64,000 nt of DNA. It comes from Nitratireductor aestuarii. Lineage in GTDB: Bacteria > Pseudomonadota > Alphaproteobacteria > Rhizobiales > Rhizobiaceae. Below are positions 38,874 through 48,418 of this stretch, one piece after another; positions within the stretch are counted from its first letter, which is position 1; each line of letters starts with the position of its first letter. Under the pieces are notes generated by a model that did not search any database, was not told the origin of the DNA, and saw nothing but the letters and a program-made list of their open reading frames with translations. The position numbers and the translations under genes were made by a program. The DNA is taken from contig NZ_BMIF01000004.1 of NCBI RefSeq assembly GCF_014641695.1, positions 124,001 to 188,000 of the forward strand, written 5' to 3'.

Positions 38874-40022
38874 ATGAAGCATCGTTTACTTGTAAGTATA
38901 GCAATGGCTGCGACCCTGTCCGTATCAGGGCTTGCCACACAGGCATACGCGGATGTCACCATCGGCGTTACCGTATCCTCGACCGGATCAGGTGCAGCTC
39001 TTGGTATTCCGCTCAAGAACTCGGTCGAGCTCTGGCCCACCGAGATTGCCGGTGAGAAGCTCAACGTCATCGTTCTGGATGACGCCGGTGACCCGTCCAT
39101 CGCCACGACGAATGCACGCCGCTTTGCCAATGACGACAAAGTGGACGTGATGATCGGATCGGCGCTGACGCCGGGCTCCATCGCTGTTGCAGGCGTTGCT
39201 GCAGAGACCGAGATTCCGCATCTGGCAGCCTCGCCGGTGCCGCCAAACGTTTCCAGCGGCAAGTGGACCTTTATCCTGCCGCAGGACGCAGGCCTGATCG
39301 CCAAGACCCTGTTCAAGAAGATGCAGGATGATGGCGTGAAGACCTTCGGCTATATCGGGTTCTCGGACTCCTATGGCGATCTCTGGGTCAACCAGTTCAA
39401 GGCGATCGGCGCCGAATACGGCCTCGAGATGATCGCCGAAGAGCGTTATGCCCGCCCTGATACGTCGGTCTCGGGACAGGCGCTGAAGCTGGTTGCCGCA
39501 AAGCCAGACGCTATTCTGGTCGGCGCCTCCGGTACTGGTGCGGCACTGCCGCAGGCCACCCTGCGCGAACGTGGCTACACCGGAACGATCTATCAGACCC
39601 ATGGCGCGGTGACGTTCGACTTCATCCGTATCGCGGGCGAAGCTGCCAACAACACGGTCTTCGCTTCCGGTCCGGTGATGGTGCCCGAAAACCTGCCCGA
39701 CGGTAACGACACCAAGGAAGAAGGTCTCGCCTACGTGCAGGCGTATGAGGCCAAGTTCGGCGAAGGCACCCGCACCCAGTTCGGCGCGCACATCCATGAC
39801 GCCATGGCTATCCTGAAGAAGGCCATTCCGCTGGCCCTCGAAAAGGCCAAGCCTGGCACGCAGGAGTTCCGCGCGGCGCTTCGCGATGCCATCGAGAACG
39901 GTGGACCTTTCCCGGCAAGCCAGGGCGTCTTCGAATACAAGCCGGACGATCACCTCGGGCTTGATGAGCGCGCCGTGGTTCTGCTGACGGTGGAAGACGG
40001 CAAGTTCAAGCTGATCGACTAG
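38874..40022 (+). CDS. HAAT ABC transporter substrate-binding protein, probably for hydroxycinnamates
   Basis: A 382-residue periplasmic protein of the peripla_BP_6 family with a Sec signal in residues 1-26 (SIAMAATLSVSGLATQAYA-D) and mature start VTIGVTVSSTGSGAALGIPLKNSVEL. The ATG at 38874 has AGGGAGGAG nine bases upstream; the frame is open to 38820 but that part is non-coding in character. It lies between the feruloyl-CoA synthase and the permeases. Homologous aromatic-acid binding proteins of this family (for example CouP in Rhodopseudomonas) bind p-coumarate; the same role is inferred here. A hairpin follows. Confidence 0.88.
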   Translation: MKHRLLVSIAMAATLSVSGLATQAYADVTIGVTVSSTGSGAALGIPLKNSVELWPTEIAGEKLNVIVLDDAGDPSIATTNARRFANDDKVDVMIGSALTPGSIAVAGVAAETEIPHLAASPVPPNVSSGKWTFILPQDAGLIAKTLFKKMQDDGVKTFGYIGFSDSYGDLWVNQFKAIGAEYGLEMIAEERYARPDTSVSGQALKLVAAKPDAILVGASGTGAALPQATLRERGYTGTIYQTHGAVTFDFIRIAGEAANNTVFASGPVMVPENLPDGNDTKEEGLAYVQAYEAKFGEGTRTQFGAHIHDAMAILKKAIPLALEKAKPGTQEFRAALRDAIENGGPFPASQGVFEYKPDDHLGLDERAVVLLTVEDGKFKLID

Positions 40023-40039
40023 CAGCTTCGCTCTATCGA

Positions 40040-40060
40040 CCTGCCGGGCAACCCGGCAGG
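40040..40060 (+). terminator. Hairpin between binding protein and permease genes
   Basis: A perfect 9-bp stem CCTGCCGGG/CCCGGCAGG with a 3-base loop. It lies 18 bases after the binding protein stop and has no strict U-tract, so it probably acts as mRNA stabiliser or attenuator. Confidence 0.65.
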
Positions 40061-40110
40061 TCGTCTGATTTGTTCAAAGCCTTCGATGGATGCTCAAGGG
40101 GAGCGAAGAC

Positions 40111-41145
40111 TTGGACTTCACCATTGCCGCCTTCCTGATACAGGACGGCCTGACCAGCGGTGCGATCTACGCGCTCCTGGGCCTGGCGCTTGTGCTCGTA
40201 TTCTCAGTCACGCGGGTGATCTTCATTCCGCAAGGCGAGTTCGTCGCCTATGGGGCCATGACGCTCTCCTTGCTGGACAGCGGGAAATTTCCGGCAACGG
40301 CAACACTGCTGCTGGTGTTCGGCGTCCTCGCCTTCCTGCTCGACCTTTGGGACAATCGTGCGCGGCTCAATGCGCCTGTGCTCCTGCGCAACGTGGGCCT
40401 GAACCTCGTGCTGCCGGGAGTGATCTACACTCTGGCACTGGTGCTGGCTCCGATGCAGGCAGGCCCCTTCGTGAAAGCGCTGCTCACGATCGTGATCATC
40501 GCGCCGATGGGCCTTTATATCTATCGTATCGCCTACAAGCCGCTGGCGGATGCTTCCGTGCTGGTGCTGCTGATCGTTTCGGTGGGCGTGCACCTTGCGA
40601 TGATGGGTCTCGGCCTCGTGTTCTTCGGCGCAGAGGGCCTGCGGGCAAGGCCACTTTCCACGGGCTCGTTCTCCCTCGGCTTCCTGCCCATATCGGCGCA
40701 GAGCCTGTGGATCTACGGCTCGACCATTGCCATCATCGTCGGCCTCTACCTGTTCTTTGAAAAGACGCTGCTTGGCAAGGCGCTGAGGGCGACGGCCGTC
40801 AACCGACTCGGAGCCCGGCTGGTGGGGGTGCGCACGCAGCTCACCGGCGTTACAGCCTTCGTGCTCGCTGCGACGGTGGGTGCCATTTCCGGCATTCTGA
40901 TCGGGCCAATCACCACAATCTACTACGACACCGGCTTCATCATCGGGCTCAAAGGCTTCGTGGCCGCCATCATCGGTGGGCTGGCAAGCTTCCCGATCAC
41001 GGCAATTGCCGCCATTGGCGTCGGCATCGTCGAGTCGTTCACCTCGTTCTATGCCAGCGCCTTCAAGGAGATCATCGTCTTCAGCCTGATCATTCCGGTG
41101 CTCATCTGGCTCTCCATCACCGTGTCCGTGCATGAGGATGAATAG
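40111..41145 (+). CDS. HAAT ABC transporter permease, LivH type
   Basis: An inner-membrane permease of about 344 residues. TTG at 40111 is chosen as start: AAGGGGAG lies seven bases upstream, and the protein then begins with DFTIAAFLIQDGLTSGAIYALLGLALVLVF, the family pattern. An ATG at 40090 would add seven polar residues. The core includes VPGEF-like IPQGEFVAYGAMT and GGLASFPITAIAAIGVGIVES near the end. It is longer than the LivH at 2959-3837 because of extra residues around 80-130. It works with the LivM-LivG fusion and LivF that follow. Confidence 0.88.
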   Translation: MDFTIAAFLIQDGLTSGAIYALLGLALVLVFSVTRVIFIPQGEFVAYGAMTLSLLDSGKFPATATLLLVFGVLAFLLDLWDNRARLNAPVLLRNVGLNLVLPGVIYTLALVLAPMQAGPFVKALLTIVIIAPMGLYIYRIAYKPLADASVLVLLIVSVGVHLAMMGLGLVFFGAEGLRARPLSTGSFSLGFLPISAQSLWIYGSTIAIIVGLYLFFEKTLLGKALRATAVNRLGARLVGVRTQLTGVTAFVLAATVGAISGILIGPITTIYYDTGFIIGLKGFVAAIIGGLASFPITAIAAIGVGIVESFTSFYASAFKEIIVFSLIIPVLIWLSITVSVHEDE

Positions 41146-41146
41146 A

Positions 41147-42919
41147 ATGTCTTCATCCCGACGTTTCATCCCCGCGCTGGTGGTCTTGGTCCTGCTCGCG
41201 GTGCTGCCGCAGCTGCCGGTGCCACCCTTCTGGATCACGCTGCTGAACAACATCGGCATCGCCTCGCTGGTGGCGATCGGCCTCGTGCTGCTCACCGGCG
41301 TCGGCGGCCTCACCTCATTCGGACAGGCCGCGTTCTGTGGCTTCGGCGCCTATACGACGGCCGTCCTCACCACGGCCTATGGCTTTTCGCCGTGGATGAC
41401 GCTGCCGCTGTCGCTTGCCGTAGGCGCACTGATTGCGTTGCCGCTTGGGCTCATCACCGTGCGACTTTCCGGCCATTTCCTGCCGCTCGGCACGCTCGCC
41501 TGGGGCATCGCGCTCTACTATCTCTTCGGCCAGATCGACCTGCTCGGGCGGCATGACGGTATTGCGGGCATTCCGCCGCTTTCGATCGGCGATTACCGCT
41601 TCATGAGCGGCAGTTCGATCTACTATGTCATCTGGACCTTCGTGATCCTGACCGCCCTTGCTGCGCAGAACCTTCTCGACTCACGTGTCGGACGGGCGAT
41701 CCGCGCGCTGCGCGGCGGCGGACAGGCTCCGGAAGCTTTCGGCGTCAATGTTGCGCGCGCCAAGCTCACGGTCTTCGTGTTAGCCGGTGTGACGGCAGCG
41801 CTCGCCGGCTGGCTCTATGCGCACATGCAGCGCGCCATCAACCCGACGCCATTCAGCATCAGCATGGGCATTGAATATCTGCTGATGGCGGTGATCGGCG
41901 GCGCGGGTTACGTATGGGGTGCGATCTTCGGCGCGAGCCTTGTGCTGGTGCTGAAGGAGCTGCTGCAGCGCCTGTTGCCGGACCTGATCGGCACCACCGC
42001 CAATTTCGAGATGATCGTCTTCGGCGCCCTCCTCGTGGTAATCCTGCAATTCGCACGTGATGGCCTTTGGCCCGTTGTGCTCCGGTTCTTCCCAAGCAAG
42101 AGCAGCCACAGGATCCGGGGCGACGCTCCGGCGCTGGGGAAGCGCGAAGCCCCCTCCCCCGGCACACCGCTCATCCGGGTGGAAAAGGCACGCAAGACCT
42201 TCGGCGGACTGGTCGCGGTGAACGACGTTTCCTTCGAGGTGAAGGCAGGCCAGATCGTCGGCCTCATTGGCCCCAATGGTGCTGGCAAGAGCACGACCTT
42301 CGACCTCATCACCGGTATGAATTCGCTGTCAGGCGGTCAGATCCTGTTCGAGGGGAAGCCGCTTACGGGCCGTTCACCGCGCGACATCGCGAGGCAGGGC
42401 GTGGCGCGGACGTTCCAGCATCCCAAGATCCTGCCGGGTATGAGCGTTCTTGAAAATGTCGCGCTTGGCGCGCATCAGCGCGGCACCGGCGGCGTGCTGC
42501 AAAGCATCCTGCGACTGGAACGCACCGAGGAAGCGGCGCTCATGGCCGAAGCGATGCGCCAGCTGGAGCGCGTTGGCCTTGCAGAGTTCAAGGACCGGCC
42601 GGCCGGCGATCTCGCCCTTGGCCAGGTGCGCATTCTGGAGATTGCCCGTGCGCTGGCGCTCGACCCGGTCGTGCTGCTGCTCGATGAGCCTGCAGCTGGC
42701 CTGCGCTATGGCGAGAAGCAGGAGCTGGCTGCCCTGCTCAAAAAACTGCGCGGCGAAGGCATGAGCATCCTCCTGGTCGAGCACGACATGAGCTTCGTGA
42801 TGGGGCTGGTCGATCATCTCGTGGTGCTGGATTTCGGCACCCGCATCGCCGACGGCAAGCCGCAGGAAGTGCGTGAGAACCCGGCCGTCATCGCTGCTTA
42901 CCTTGGGGGGACCGCATGA
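41147..42919 (+). CDS. HAAT ABC transporter permease/ATP-binding fusion, LivM-LivG
   Basis: A 590-residue fusion starting at an ATG (41147) with GAGGATGAATAGA upstream, one base after the LivH stop. Residues ~1-300 are a LivM permease ([22 protein letters not shown]). From ~340 it is a LivG ATPase with Walker [10 protein letters not shown], signature LALGQVR and Walker [12 protein letters not shown]. The two parts are joined by a Pro/Ser-rich linker around 320-340. It overlaps LivF by four bases (ATGA). It has the same fused architecture as 1155-2957. Confidence 0.93.
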   Translation: MSSSRRFIPALVVLVLLAVLPQLPVPPFWITLLNNIGIASLVAIGLVLLTGVGGLTSFGQAAFCGFGAYTTAVLTTAYGFSPWMTLPLSLAVGALIALPLGLITVRLSGHFLPLGTLAWGIALYYLFGQIDLLGRHDGIAGIPPLSIGDYRFMSGSSIYYVIWTFVILTALAAQNLLDSRVGRAIRALRGGGQAPEAFGVNVARAKLTVFVLAGVTAALAGWLYAHMQRAINPTPFSISMGIEYLLMAVIGGAGYVWGAIFGASLVLVLKELLQRLLPDLIGTTANFEMIVFGALLVVILQFARDGLWPVVLRFFPSKSSHRIRGDAPALGKREAPSPGTPLIRVEKARKTFGGLVAVNDVSFEVKAGQIVGLIGPNGAGKSTTFDLITGMNSLSGGQILFEGKPLTGRSPRDIARQGVARTFQHPKILPGMSVLENVALGAHQRGTGGVLQSILRLERTEEAALMAEAMRQLERVGLAEFKDRPAGDLALGQVRILEIARALALDPVVLLLDEPAAGLRYGEKQELAALLKKLRGEGMSILLVEHDMSFVMGLVDHLVVLDFGTRIADGKPQEVRENPAVIAAYLGGTA

Positions 42920-43629
42920 GCGACCGCCTGCTGCGGGTAGAAAACCTGCATGTTTCCTATGGCAAGGCCGAGGTGCTCCACGGCATTTCGCTGGCGATGA
43001 AGCCCGGCAGCATCGTCGCCGTGATCGGCGCCAATGGCGCTGGCAAGACGACGATGCTCAACGCGATCATGGGGCTGATCCCGTCGCGCGGCAGCATCGA
43101 GTATGATGGTGCGCCAGTCCCTCGCTCTATCGAAGCGCGGGTGGCGGCGGGGCTCTGTCTGGTGCCGGAAAAGCGTGAGTTGTTCTCCTCCATGAGTGTA
43201 GAGGACAACATCATGCTCGGCGGGTTCTTGCGCAGCCCAAGCGAACGGGCCGAGATACAGGCGGACGTTTACCAGCGCTTTCCACGTCTCGCTGAGCGAC
43301 GCAAACAGCTTGCCGGCACGCTCTCAGGCGGCGAACGGCAGATGCTGGCGCTTGCGCGCGCGCTCATGAGCAAGCCGCGCCTGCTGCTGCTTGACGAGCC
43401 GAGCCTTGGCCTTGCGCCCAAGATCGTGATCGACATTCTGAACATCGTGGCGGAGCTGCGGAATACCGGGGTATCCATTCTGCTGGTCGAACAGAACGCG
43501 AGGGCGGCGCTGGAGATCGCCGACGAAGGCTATCTGGTTGAGCTGGGCGAAGTACGCAAGTCAGGACCGGCTGCAGAACTGGCCGTGGACCCGGCGCTGA
43601 TGGAAGGCTATCTCGGCCGGAATGCCTAA
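42916..43629 (+). CDS. HAAT ABC transporter ATP-binding protein, LivF type
   Basis: A 237-residue ATPase with Walker [10 protein letters not shown], signature LSGGERQ, Walker [14 protein letters not shown] and the switch Gln in VEQN, all typical of LivF. The start overlaps the stop of the LivM-LivG gene (ATGA). It is last in the presumed fcs transporter operon; a terminator follows. Confidence 0.94.
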   Translation: MSDRLLRVENLHVSYGKAEVLHGISLAMKPGSIVAVIGANGAGKTTMLNAIMGLIPSRGSIEYDGAPVPRSIEARVAAGLCLVPEKRELFSSMSVEDNIMLGGFLRSPSERAEIQADVYQRFPRLAERRKQLAGTLSGGERQMLALARALMSKPRLLLLDEPSLGLAPKIVIDILNIVAELRNTGVSILLVEQNARAALEIADEGYLVELGEVRKSGPAAELAVDPALMEGYLGRNA

Positions 43630-43637
43630 GAAATGAA

Positions 43638-43676
43638 ACAGCCCGGAGCGGTAGACCGTCCCGGGCTGTCTTTTCT
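43638..43676. terminator. Bidirectional terminator between livF and fghA
   Basis: The stem ACAGCCCGG/CCGGGCTGT is followed by CTTTTCT on the plus strand and by TTTCATTTC on the minus strand. It separates two convergent genes. Confidence 0.75.
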
Positions 43677-43678
43677 CG

Positions 43679-44521
43679 TCAGGCGGTCAGGCGCTGGTGA
43701 TGCCAGCGCAAATGATCGTTCATGAACGTCGAGATGAAGTAGTAGGAGTGGTCATAGCCCTCACGCATGTTGAGCGTGAGAGAAATACCAGCCTCACGGC
43801 AGCATTCCTCGAAGAGCCACGGCCGCAGACCTTCATCCAGGAAGCTGTCGGCAGCACCCTGATCGATCAGGAACTCGCTGAACCGAGCACCATCCTTCAC
43901 GAGTGCACAGGCGTCATACTTGCGCCAGCTATCCTGATCGCTTCCCAGATATCGCTCGAAAGCCTTGCTGGACCAACCCGCCGTCGTGGGTTCGACAATC
44001 GGGGCGAAGGCCGAGCAGCTGCGATAGCGGTCCGGGTGCTTCAGCGCGATGGTGAGCGCGCCATGTCCACCCATGGAGTGGCCGAAGATGCTCTGACGCT
44101 CCATGTCGGCCGGAAACTCCCGGGCGATGAGTGCCGGTAGCTCTTCCGTGATGTAGGTGTACATGCGGTAGTTGCGGGCATAGGGCTCCACCGTCGCATC
44201 GACGTAGAAGCCTGCGCCCGAACCGAACTGCCAGTCGTCCTTGTCGTCCGGCACGTTCTCGCCGCGCGGGCTTGTGTCCGGACAGACGATGATGATCCCG
44301 AGCTCCGCGGCAAGCCTGCGGTACTCACCCTTTTCCATGACATTGGCATGGGTGCAGGTAAGGCCCGAGAGATACCAGAGCACCGGCAGCGGGCCTTCGG
44401 CCGCCTGCGGCGGAACGAAGACCGCGAAGGTCATGTCGCAACCGCAAACGTCGGAGGCGTGGGTGTAAACACCCTGCACTCCGCCGTGCGATTTCCAGGT
44501 TGAAACTGTCTTCATGGCCAT
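43679..44521 (-). CDS. fghA: S-formylglutathione hydrolase
   Basis: A 280-residue esterase-D-type alpha/beta hydrolase with the nucleophile elbow GHSMGGHG and the family stretches VLWYLSGLTCTHAN and GYDHSYYFISTF (with the catalytic His). It hydrolyses S-formylglutathione to formate and glutathione, the second step of glutathione-dependent formaldehyde oxidation. It starts seven bases after the frmA/adhC stop, so the two are one operon; a start at 44515 is equally possible. Adjacent aromatic demethylation genes could supply formaldehyde. Confidence 0.95.
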   Translation of the reverse strand: MAMKTVSTWKSHGGVQGVYTHASDVCGCDMTFAVFVPPQAAEGPLPVLWYLSGLTCTHANVMEKGEYRRLAAELGIIIVCPDTSPRGENVPDDKDDWQFGSGAGFYVDATVEPYARNYRMYTYITEELPALIAREFPADMERQSIFGHSMGGHGALTIALKHPDRYRSCSAFAPIVEPTTAGWSSKAFERYLGSDQDSWRKYDACALVKDGARFSEFLIDQGAADSFLDEGLRPWLFEECCREAGISLTLNMREGYDHSYYFISTFMNDHLRWHHQRLTA

Positions 44522-44528
44522 AGCCCGA

Positions 44529-45656
44529 TCAGTAAACGACGACGCTGCGGATGCTTTCGCCAGCGTGCATCAGGTCAAAGCCCTTGTTGATCTCGTCCAG
44601 CGACAGCGTGTGCGTGATCATCGGGTCGATCTCGATCTTGCCATCCATGTACCAGTCGACGATTCGCGGCACATCCGTGCGGCCGCGTGCGCCACCGAAG
44701 GCCGAGCCCTTCCAGACGCGTCCCGTTACCAGCTGGAACGGACGGGTGGAGATCTCCTGCCCCGCGCCCGCAACACCGATGACGACCGACTGGCCCCAGC
44801 CGCGATGGGCAGACTCAAGAGCCTGGCGCATGACGGTGACGTTGCCCGTGCAGTCGAAGGTGTAGTCCGCGCCGCCGATGGTGTCCGCGCCGCGCTTGGT
44901 CAGATCGACCAGATACGGGACCAGATCACCGCCTACTTCCTTCGGGTTGACGAAGTGGGTCATGCCGAAGCGCTCGCCCCACTCCTTCTTGGAGTTGTTG
45001 AGGTCAACGCCGATGATCATGTCGGCGCCGGCAAGACGCAGGCCCTGGATCACATTGAGGCCGATGCCGCCGAGACCAAATACAATCGCCGTGGAGCCCA
45101 TCTCGACGCGGGCCGTGTTGAACACAGCGCCGACGCCAGTGGTAACACCGCAGCCGATGTAGCAGATCTTGTCGAACGGTGCGTCGGGATTGACCTTGGC
45201 GACGGCAATCTCCGGCAGAACGGTGAAGTTCGAGAAGGTCGAGCAGCCCATGTAGTGGTGGATCTTCTCACCATTGATGGAGAAACGCGACGTGCCGTCG
45301 GGCATGACGCCTTGCCCCTGCGTTGCGCGGATCGCGGTGCAGAGGTTGGTCTTGCGCGACAGGCAGGACGGGCACTGGCGGCACTCCGGCGTGTAGAGCG
45401 GAATGACGTGGTCGCCCTTGCGGACGCTGGTTACGCCCGGGCCAACATCAACGACGATGCCTGCACCTTCGTGGCCGAGGATGGCGGGGAAAATGCCTTC
45501 CGGGTCGGCGCCGGACAAGGTGAACTCGTCGGTGTGGCAGATGCCGGTGGCCTTGATTTCAACAAGGACTTCACCCTCGCGCGGACCTTCCAGATCAACG
45601 TCTACGATTTCAAGTGGCTTGCCAGCCTGGAACGCTACAGCTGCGCGGGTCTTCAT
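44529..45656 (-). CDS. frmA: S-(hydroxymethyl)glutathione dehydrogenase / class III alcohol dehydrogenase
   Basis: A 375-residue zinc alcohol dehydrogenase. The catalytic zinc site includes GICHTDEF and GHEGAGIV, the structural zinc site is CRQCPSC plus NLC, and the NAD fold is at GLGGIGLNV. These and the length identify class III (AdhC/FrmA). It oxidises S-hydroxymethylglutathione, formed from formaldehyde and glutathione, to S-formylglutathione. GGAGAGGCC precedes the ATG. It is first in the pair with fghA. Confidence 0.95.
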   Translation of the reverse strand: MKTRAAVAFQAGKPLEIVDVDLEGPREGEVLVEIKATGICHTDEFTLSGADPEGIFPAILGHEGAGIVVDVGPGVTSVRKGDHVIPLYTPECRQCPSCLSRKTNLCTAIRATQGQGVMPDGTSRFSINGEKIHHYMGCSTFSNFTVLPEIAVAKVNPDAPFDKICYIGCGVTTGVGAVFNTARVEMGSTAIVFGLGGIGLNVIQGLRLAGADMIIGVDLNNSKKEWGERFGMTHFVNPKEVGGDLVPYLVDLTKRGADTIGGADYTFDCTGNVTVMRQALESAHRGWGQSVVIGVAGAGQEISTRPFQLVTGRVWKGSAFGGARGRTDVPRIVDWYMDGKIEIDPMITHTLSLDEINKGFDLMHAGESIRSVVVY

Positions 45657-45771
45657 GGCCTCTCCTATGCAACAGAATTTGGTGCCACAGGTAGATAGTC
45701 CGGTGGGAGCGATGAAGTCCAGCGATTGATGCGCGAGCCGCCGCTGCCGTTACCAGCAAAGCGGCTGGTCC

Positions 45772-45870
45772 GGATCATTTCAGCCTTTCGTTGAAACGCA
45801 AAACTGATCCGAATTCATTATCTCTCGCAGTTCCGGACGCAAAACCGGTTCCCACTTTCCTGGAATTGCC
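45772..45870. repeat. RIME-type intergenic repeat, divergent copy
   Basis: It shares GGATCATTTCAG, GAAACGCAAAACTGATCCG and TTCCGGACGC...AACCGGTTCCCAC...CCTGGAATTGC with the two other copies but has rearranged modules, as expected for mosaic elements. It lies in the 460-bp gap between frmA and the HpaR-like gene. Confidence 0.7.
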
Positions 45871-46017
45871 CGAGGAGCGAGAGGTGCGAGCGCATTGAAC
45901 GCGCCAGCGGGGCCCGACGCCGAAGTGCTAAACTTTCTGCTTGAACACTTTGCGTGCACGAGCGTGCAGCCGCGGGGTTCAACCCGGCTGCAACACCTTG
46001 ACCACCCAGCTTTTCTA
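45871..46017. other. Intergenic DNA with a strong hairpin
   Basis: Between two RIME copies lies a GC-rich interval with a hairpin at about 45967-45992 (GCAGCC/GGCTGC around GGGTT/AACCC). No coding signal is seen. The hairpin has no U-tract and may be another repeat module. Confidence 0.35.
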
Positions 46018-46120
46018 GATCGTCTCAGTGTTGCACAGAAACGCTGAGATGATCCAAGCATTTGTTTCAACGCAAGTCCGGACGGGAAACCGGTTCCCAC
46101 TTCTCCTGGAATTGCTCTAG
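46018..46120. repeat. RIME-type intergenic repeat, copy 2
   Basis: About 100 bp closely matching 7100-7200, with GATCGTCTCAG/CTGAGATGATC and GTCCGGACGGGAAACCGG, then TCCTGGAATTGCTCTAG. Its terminal CTAG supplies the stop codon of the neighbouring minus-strand MarR gene, exactly as in copy 1 at the mutase gene. Confidence 0.8.
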
Positions 46121-46677
46121 CGGGTCACAGAGCCCCGTGGCCGACCGCGCTGCGGGCTACCGCTCAGTCGCAGATGCTCGATCGACAGTTCCTGCTGCTC
46201 GTGCACCACGGGCGGCAGCCTGTTCAGCTCGTTGGTCAGCTCGCGCAGGAGGCCCAGGAGCTGGTCCATCTTGTCCTTGCCGAAGGCACTGAGAATCTCG
46301 GCGTAGATCGCGTCCGCATGAGGCTCCATAGCCTCGATGAGTTCCTGACCGCGGCGGGTGATCGACACCTCAGCACGCCGAAGGTCATGCGGTACCTGTC
46401 GGCGCGAGATCAGATCCCGCTCTTCCAGGTCGCTGACTATGCGCGACAAAGACGGTGCAAGCAGACCCGTAGCGTCGGCGAGCTCCAGCACTTCAAGCGA
46501 TTCAACAGTGCTCAAAGTCCTTAGTACGCGCCACTGCTGTTCGGTGACATTAAATAGCCTGAGAGTTGACCGGAACCGCCCCATGACCGCGTCACGAGCG
46601 GCCAGCAACGACATAGGCAATGACCTTGTGAACCCGCGAACGCGCAGCTTCACGCGCCCACCAAAATAATCGTCCAT
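46117..46677 (-). CDS. MarR family regulator, HpaR-like
   Basis: A 186-residue winged-helix regulator. The opening RSLPMSLLAARDAVMGRFR, then LTEQQWRVLRTL-like VTEQQWRVLRTL, and LADATGLLAPSLSRIVSDLEERDLISRR match the HpaR/HpcR group that controls homoprotocatechuate-type meta-cleavage pathways. The ~40-residue tail is longer than usual. GGGGAAG precedes the ATG. Its targets are unknown; the flanking aromatic modules are candidates. Its stop codon lies within a RIME end. Confidence 0.87.
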   Translation of the reverse strand: MDDYFGGRVKLRVRGFTRSLPMSLLAARDAVMGRFRSTLRLFNVTEQQWRVLRTLSTVESLEVLELADATGLLAPSLSRIVSDLEERDLISRRQVPHDLRRAEVSITRRGQELIEAMEPHADAIYAEILSAFGKDKMDQLLGLLRELTNELNRLPPVVHEQQELSIEHLRLSGSPQRGRPRGSVTR

Positions 46678-47388
46678 ATGTAACTTCCCCTATCCCCGGC
46701 GCGTACAATAATGATTAGGACGAGAAGTTCAATTGTGGATTGTACTTAATTAGGAAAATTGTTGAAAACCCTACTCCAGTACACCCCATCCGGGGCGGTA
46801 GGAAATATCGGAAGCTTCGTATTCGGGGCCATCTACACCGTTTGGGTTACACCCTTAACCCATTGAACCAGAATGTTTTCCTGCGGGCAAATGGGGCAGC
46901 ATCGGTGCCAGGTCGCAAATAGCATCTTTCATATCGCAGATTGAGCAAACACACGGGGTCTCGGGTAGCGCGATGCAGTGCATCCTCCAGCGGCAGTTCG
47001 AATACCCCATGCAGAAGCGTATACAACCTGAAAGCGTGATATCCGAGCCCGCTACCGTGCCATACGCGAGCGTCAGCTTCCAACCAGAACCCGGCATGTT
47101 TGCGCGTGATATCCTGACGTTTAGGGCAAATAGATCCTGATCCGTCGCGGGCGCGCGGTGCACGCAGGCCCCATCGACGTGGCTCTCTTCGCTGATGCCG
47201 GGAGGCGTGACAGGGATCGAACATAAAAGCCACGCAAGACGACCTTTCTTATGACCCTGGCCGTTGCGGCTTCCAAGACCCTTGCGTCCAAAGTGAACTT
47301 GCGCGAGATAAGCTGCTTGCAGATTCCTCCAGAATGCCCCGCGACCGGATAAGTCGGTCCTCGCCGCATCATTAAAGTGTTACCGAAG
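46678..47388. other. 710-bp region without a convincing gene
   Basis: The region between the HpaR-like gene and the first DMT exporter has lower GC and mixed codon bias in every frame. Minus-strand frames of ~100-128 codons (46847-47233) overlap each other in different frames, and neither has a recognisable domain or ribosome site. One of them contains a short Cys cluster (CVCSICDMKDAIC). It may be a decayed gene or an accessory insertion. Confidence 0.4.
46703..46745. promoter_or_regulatory. Inverted repeat upstream of the HpaR-like gene
   Basis: GTACAAT (46703-46709) and ATTGTAC (46739-46745) form perfect inverted arms 29 bases apart, 25-70 bp upstream of the regulator start. It is a candidate autoregulatory site. 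Confidence 0.35.
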
Positions 47389-48279
47389 ATGCTCCTTGCG
47401 CGCCGCCCCCTTGGTGGACTTACCACTGGCATTGTACTTGTTGTCCTCGCCTGCCTCCTTTTCGTTACCCAGGATTCGATCAGCAAGCAGCTGATGCTCA
47501 CACTGACGGTGGTGCAGGTGATCTGGGGGCGGTTCCTCTGCCAGTCCGCCGTCATGACGGCTTACCTGGCCACAACAGGAGGAACCAAGTTCCTGCGCAC
47601 CAAGCACCCGGGGCTGCAACTGCTGCGCGGGGTGTTCCAGGTGGGAACCACGGGCTTTGTCTACATGTCCCTGCCGCACGTACCGATCGGTGACATCACA
47701 GCGATCGTCTTCTGTTCGCCAATCATCGTGACGGTGCTATCGGTGATCTTCCTCAAGGAAAAGATCGGCAAGCATCGCATTGGCGCCGTCATGGTCGGCT
47801 TTGTCGGCGTCTACCTCATCGTATTGCCCGGTTCGAGCGAGACGAGCATCTATCACCTGCTGACGCTGGCTGCGGCCTTCACGAATGCGCTTTTCATCAT
47901 GATGACGCGTCGGCTTGCAGGCCCTGAGGAAAGCTCTGCCACCCAGTTCAACACCACGGCCGTAGGCATGGTGGTCTTCAGCATCATTCTTTTCCTTGGC
48001 GACGGACTTCCGCCGATCGAATGGGCTCCCCTGTTTCTGGTGATGGGCATTCTTGCGGCCATCGGGCACTTTTGCATGGTGAAGGCATTCGCCTACGCCT
48101 CAGCTTCGGTGCTGTCGCCTTATCTCTACGCGCAGGTGATCTTCGCCGCCCTCTTCAGCGTGTTCTGGTTTGGCGATACCCTGCGGCCCACCATGCTGGC
48201 TGGAACGGCGCTGCTGGTTGCGAGTGGCATGTACATCTGGTGGCGTGAGCGTACGCTCGGGATCAAGCGGGCGGAATAG
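47389..48279 (+). CDS. DMT (EamA) family transporter, first of tandem pair
   Basis: A 296-residue inner-membrane protein with about ten hydrophobic helices and two EamA repeats, the second ending in AQVIFAALFSVFWFGDTLRP. It is a drug/metabolite exporter-type carrier. ATG at 47389 is preferred over an in-frame GTG at 47377. The neighbouring gene at 48419 is a clear tandem duplicate (shared LTTGI, SPIIVTVLSVIFL, TRRLAGPEE, ATQFNTTAVG, SPYLYAQV). Substrate unknown. Confidence 0.87.
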   Translation: MLLARRPLGGLTTGIVLVVLACLLFVTQDSISKQLMLTLTVVQVIWGRFLCQSAVMTAYLATTGGTKFLRTKHPGLQLLRGVFQVGTTGFVYMSLPHVPIGDITAIVFCSPIIVTVLSVIFLKEKIGKHRIGAVMVGFVGVYLIVLPGSSETSIYHLLTLAAAFTNALFIMMTRRLAGPEESSATQFNTTAVGMVVFSIILFLGDGLPPIEWAPLFLVMGILAAIGHFCMVKAFAYASASVLSPYLYAQVIFAALFSVFWFGDTLRPTMLAGTALLVASGMYIWWRERTLGIKRAE

Positions 48280-48418
48280 CCAACAATCAGGATAACGGCT
48301 GGGTTTCACATAAACCAACTTGGAATATCCTCGCTTCCTCGGCGGCGAGGACACTGCTAATAGGCGATTGGGCCGGGAGACCGGAGGACTTACACCTTAG
48401 CAGCAGGCTTGCACGACC

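Noticed and set aside
47186-47222. Possible 3' fragment of a tRNA on the minus strand (TTCGATCCCTGTCACGCC)
   Set aside because: The T-stem does not pair, no CCA follows and no anticodon or D arm is present, so it is too weak even as an attachment-site remnant.
46847-47233. Minus-strand frames of 102-128 codons
   Set aside because: Two overlapping frames with no ribosome site or domain; third-position GC is not above background.
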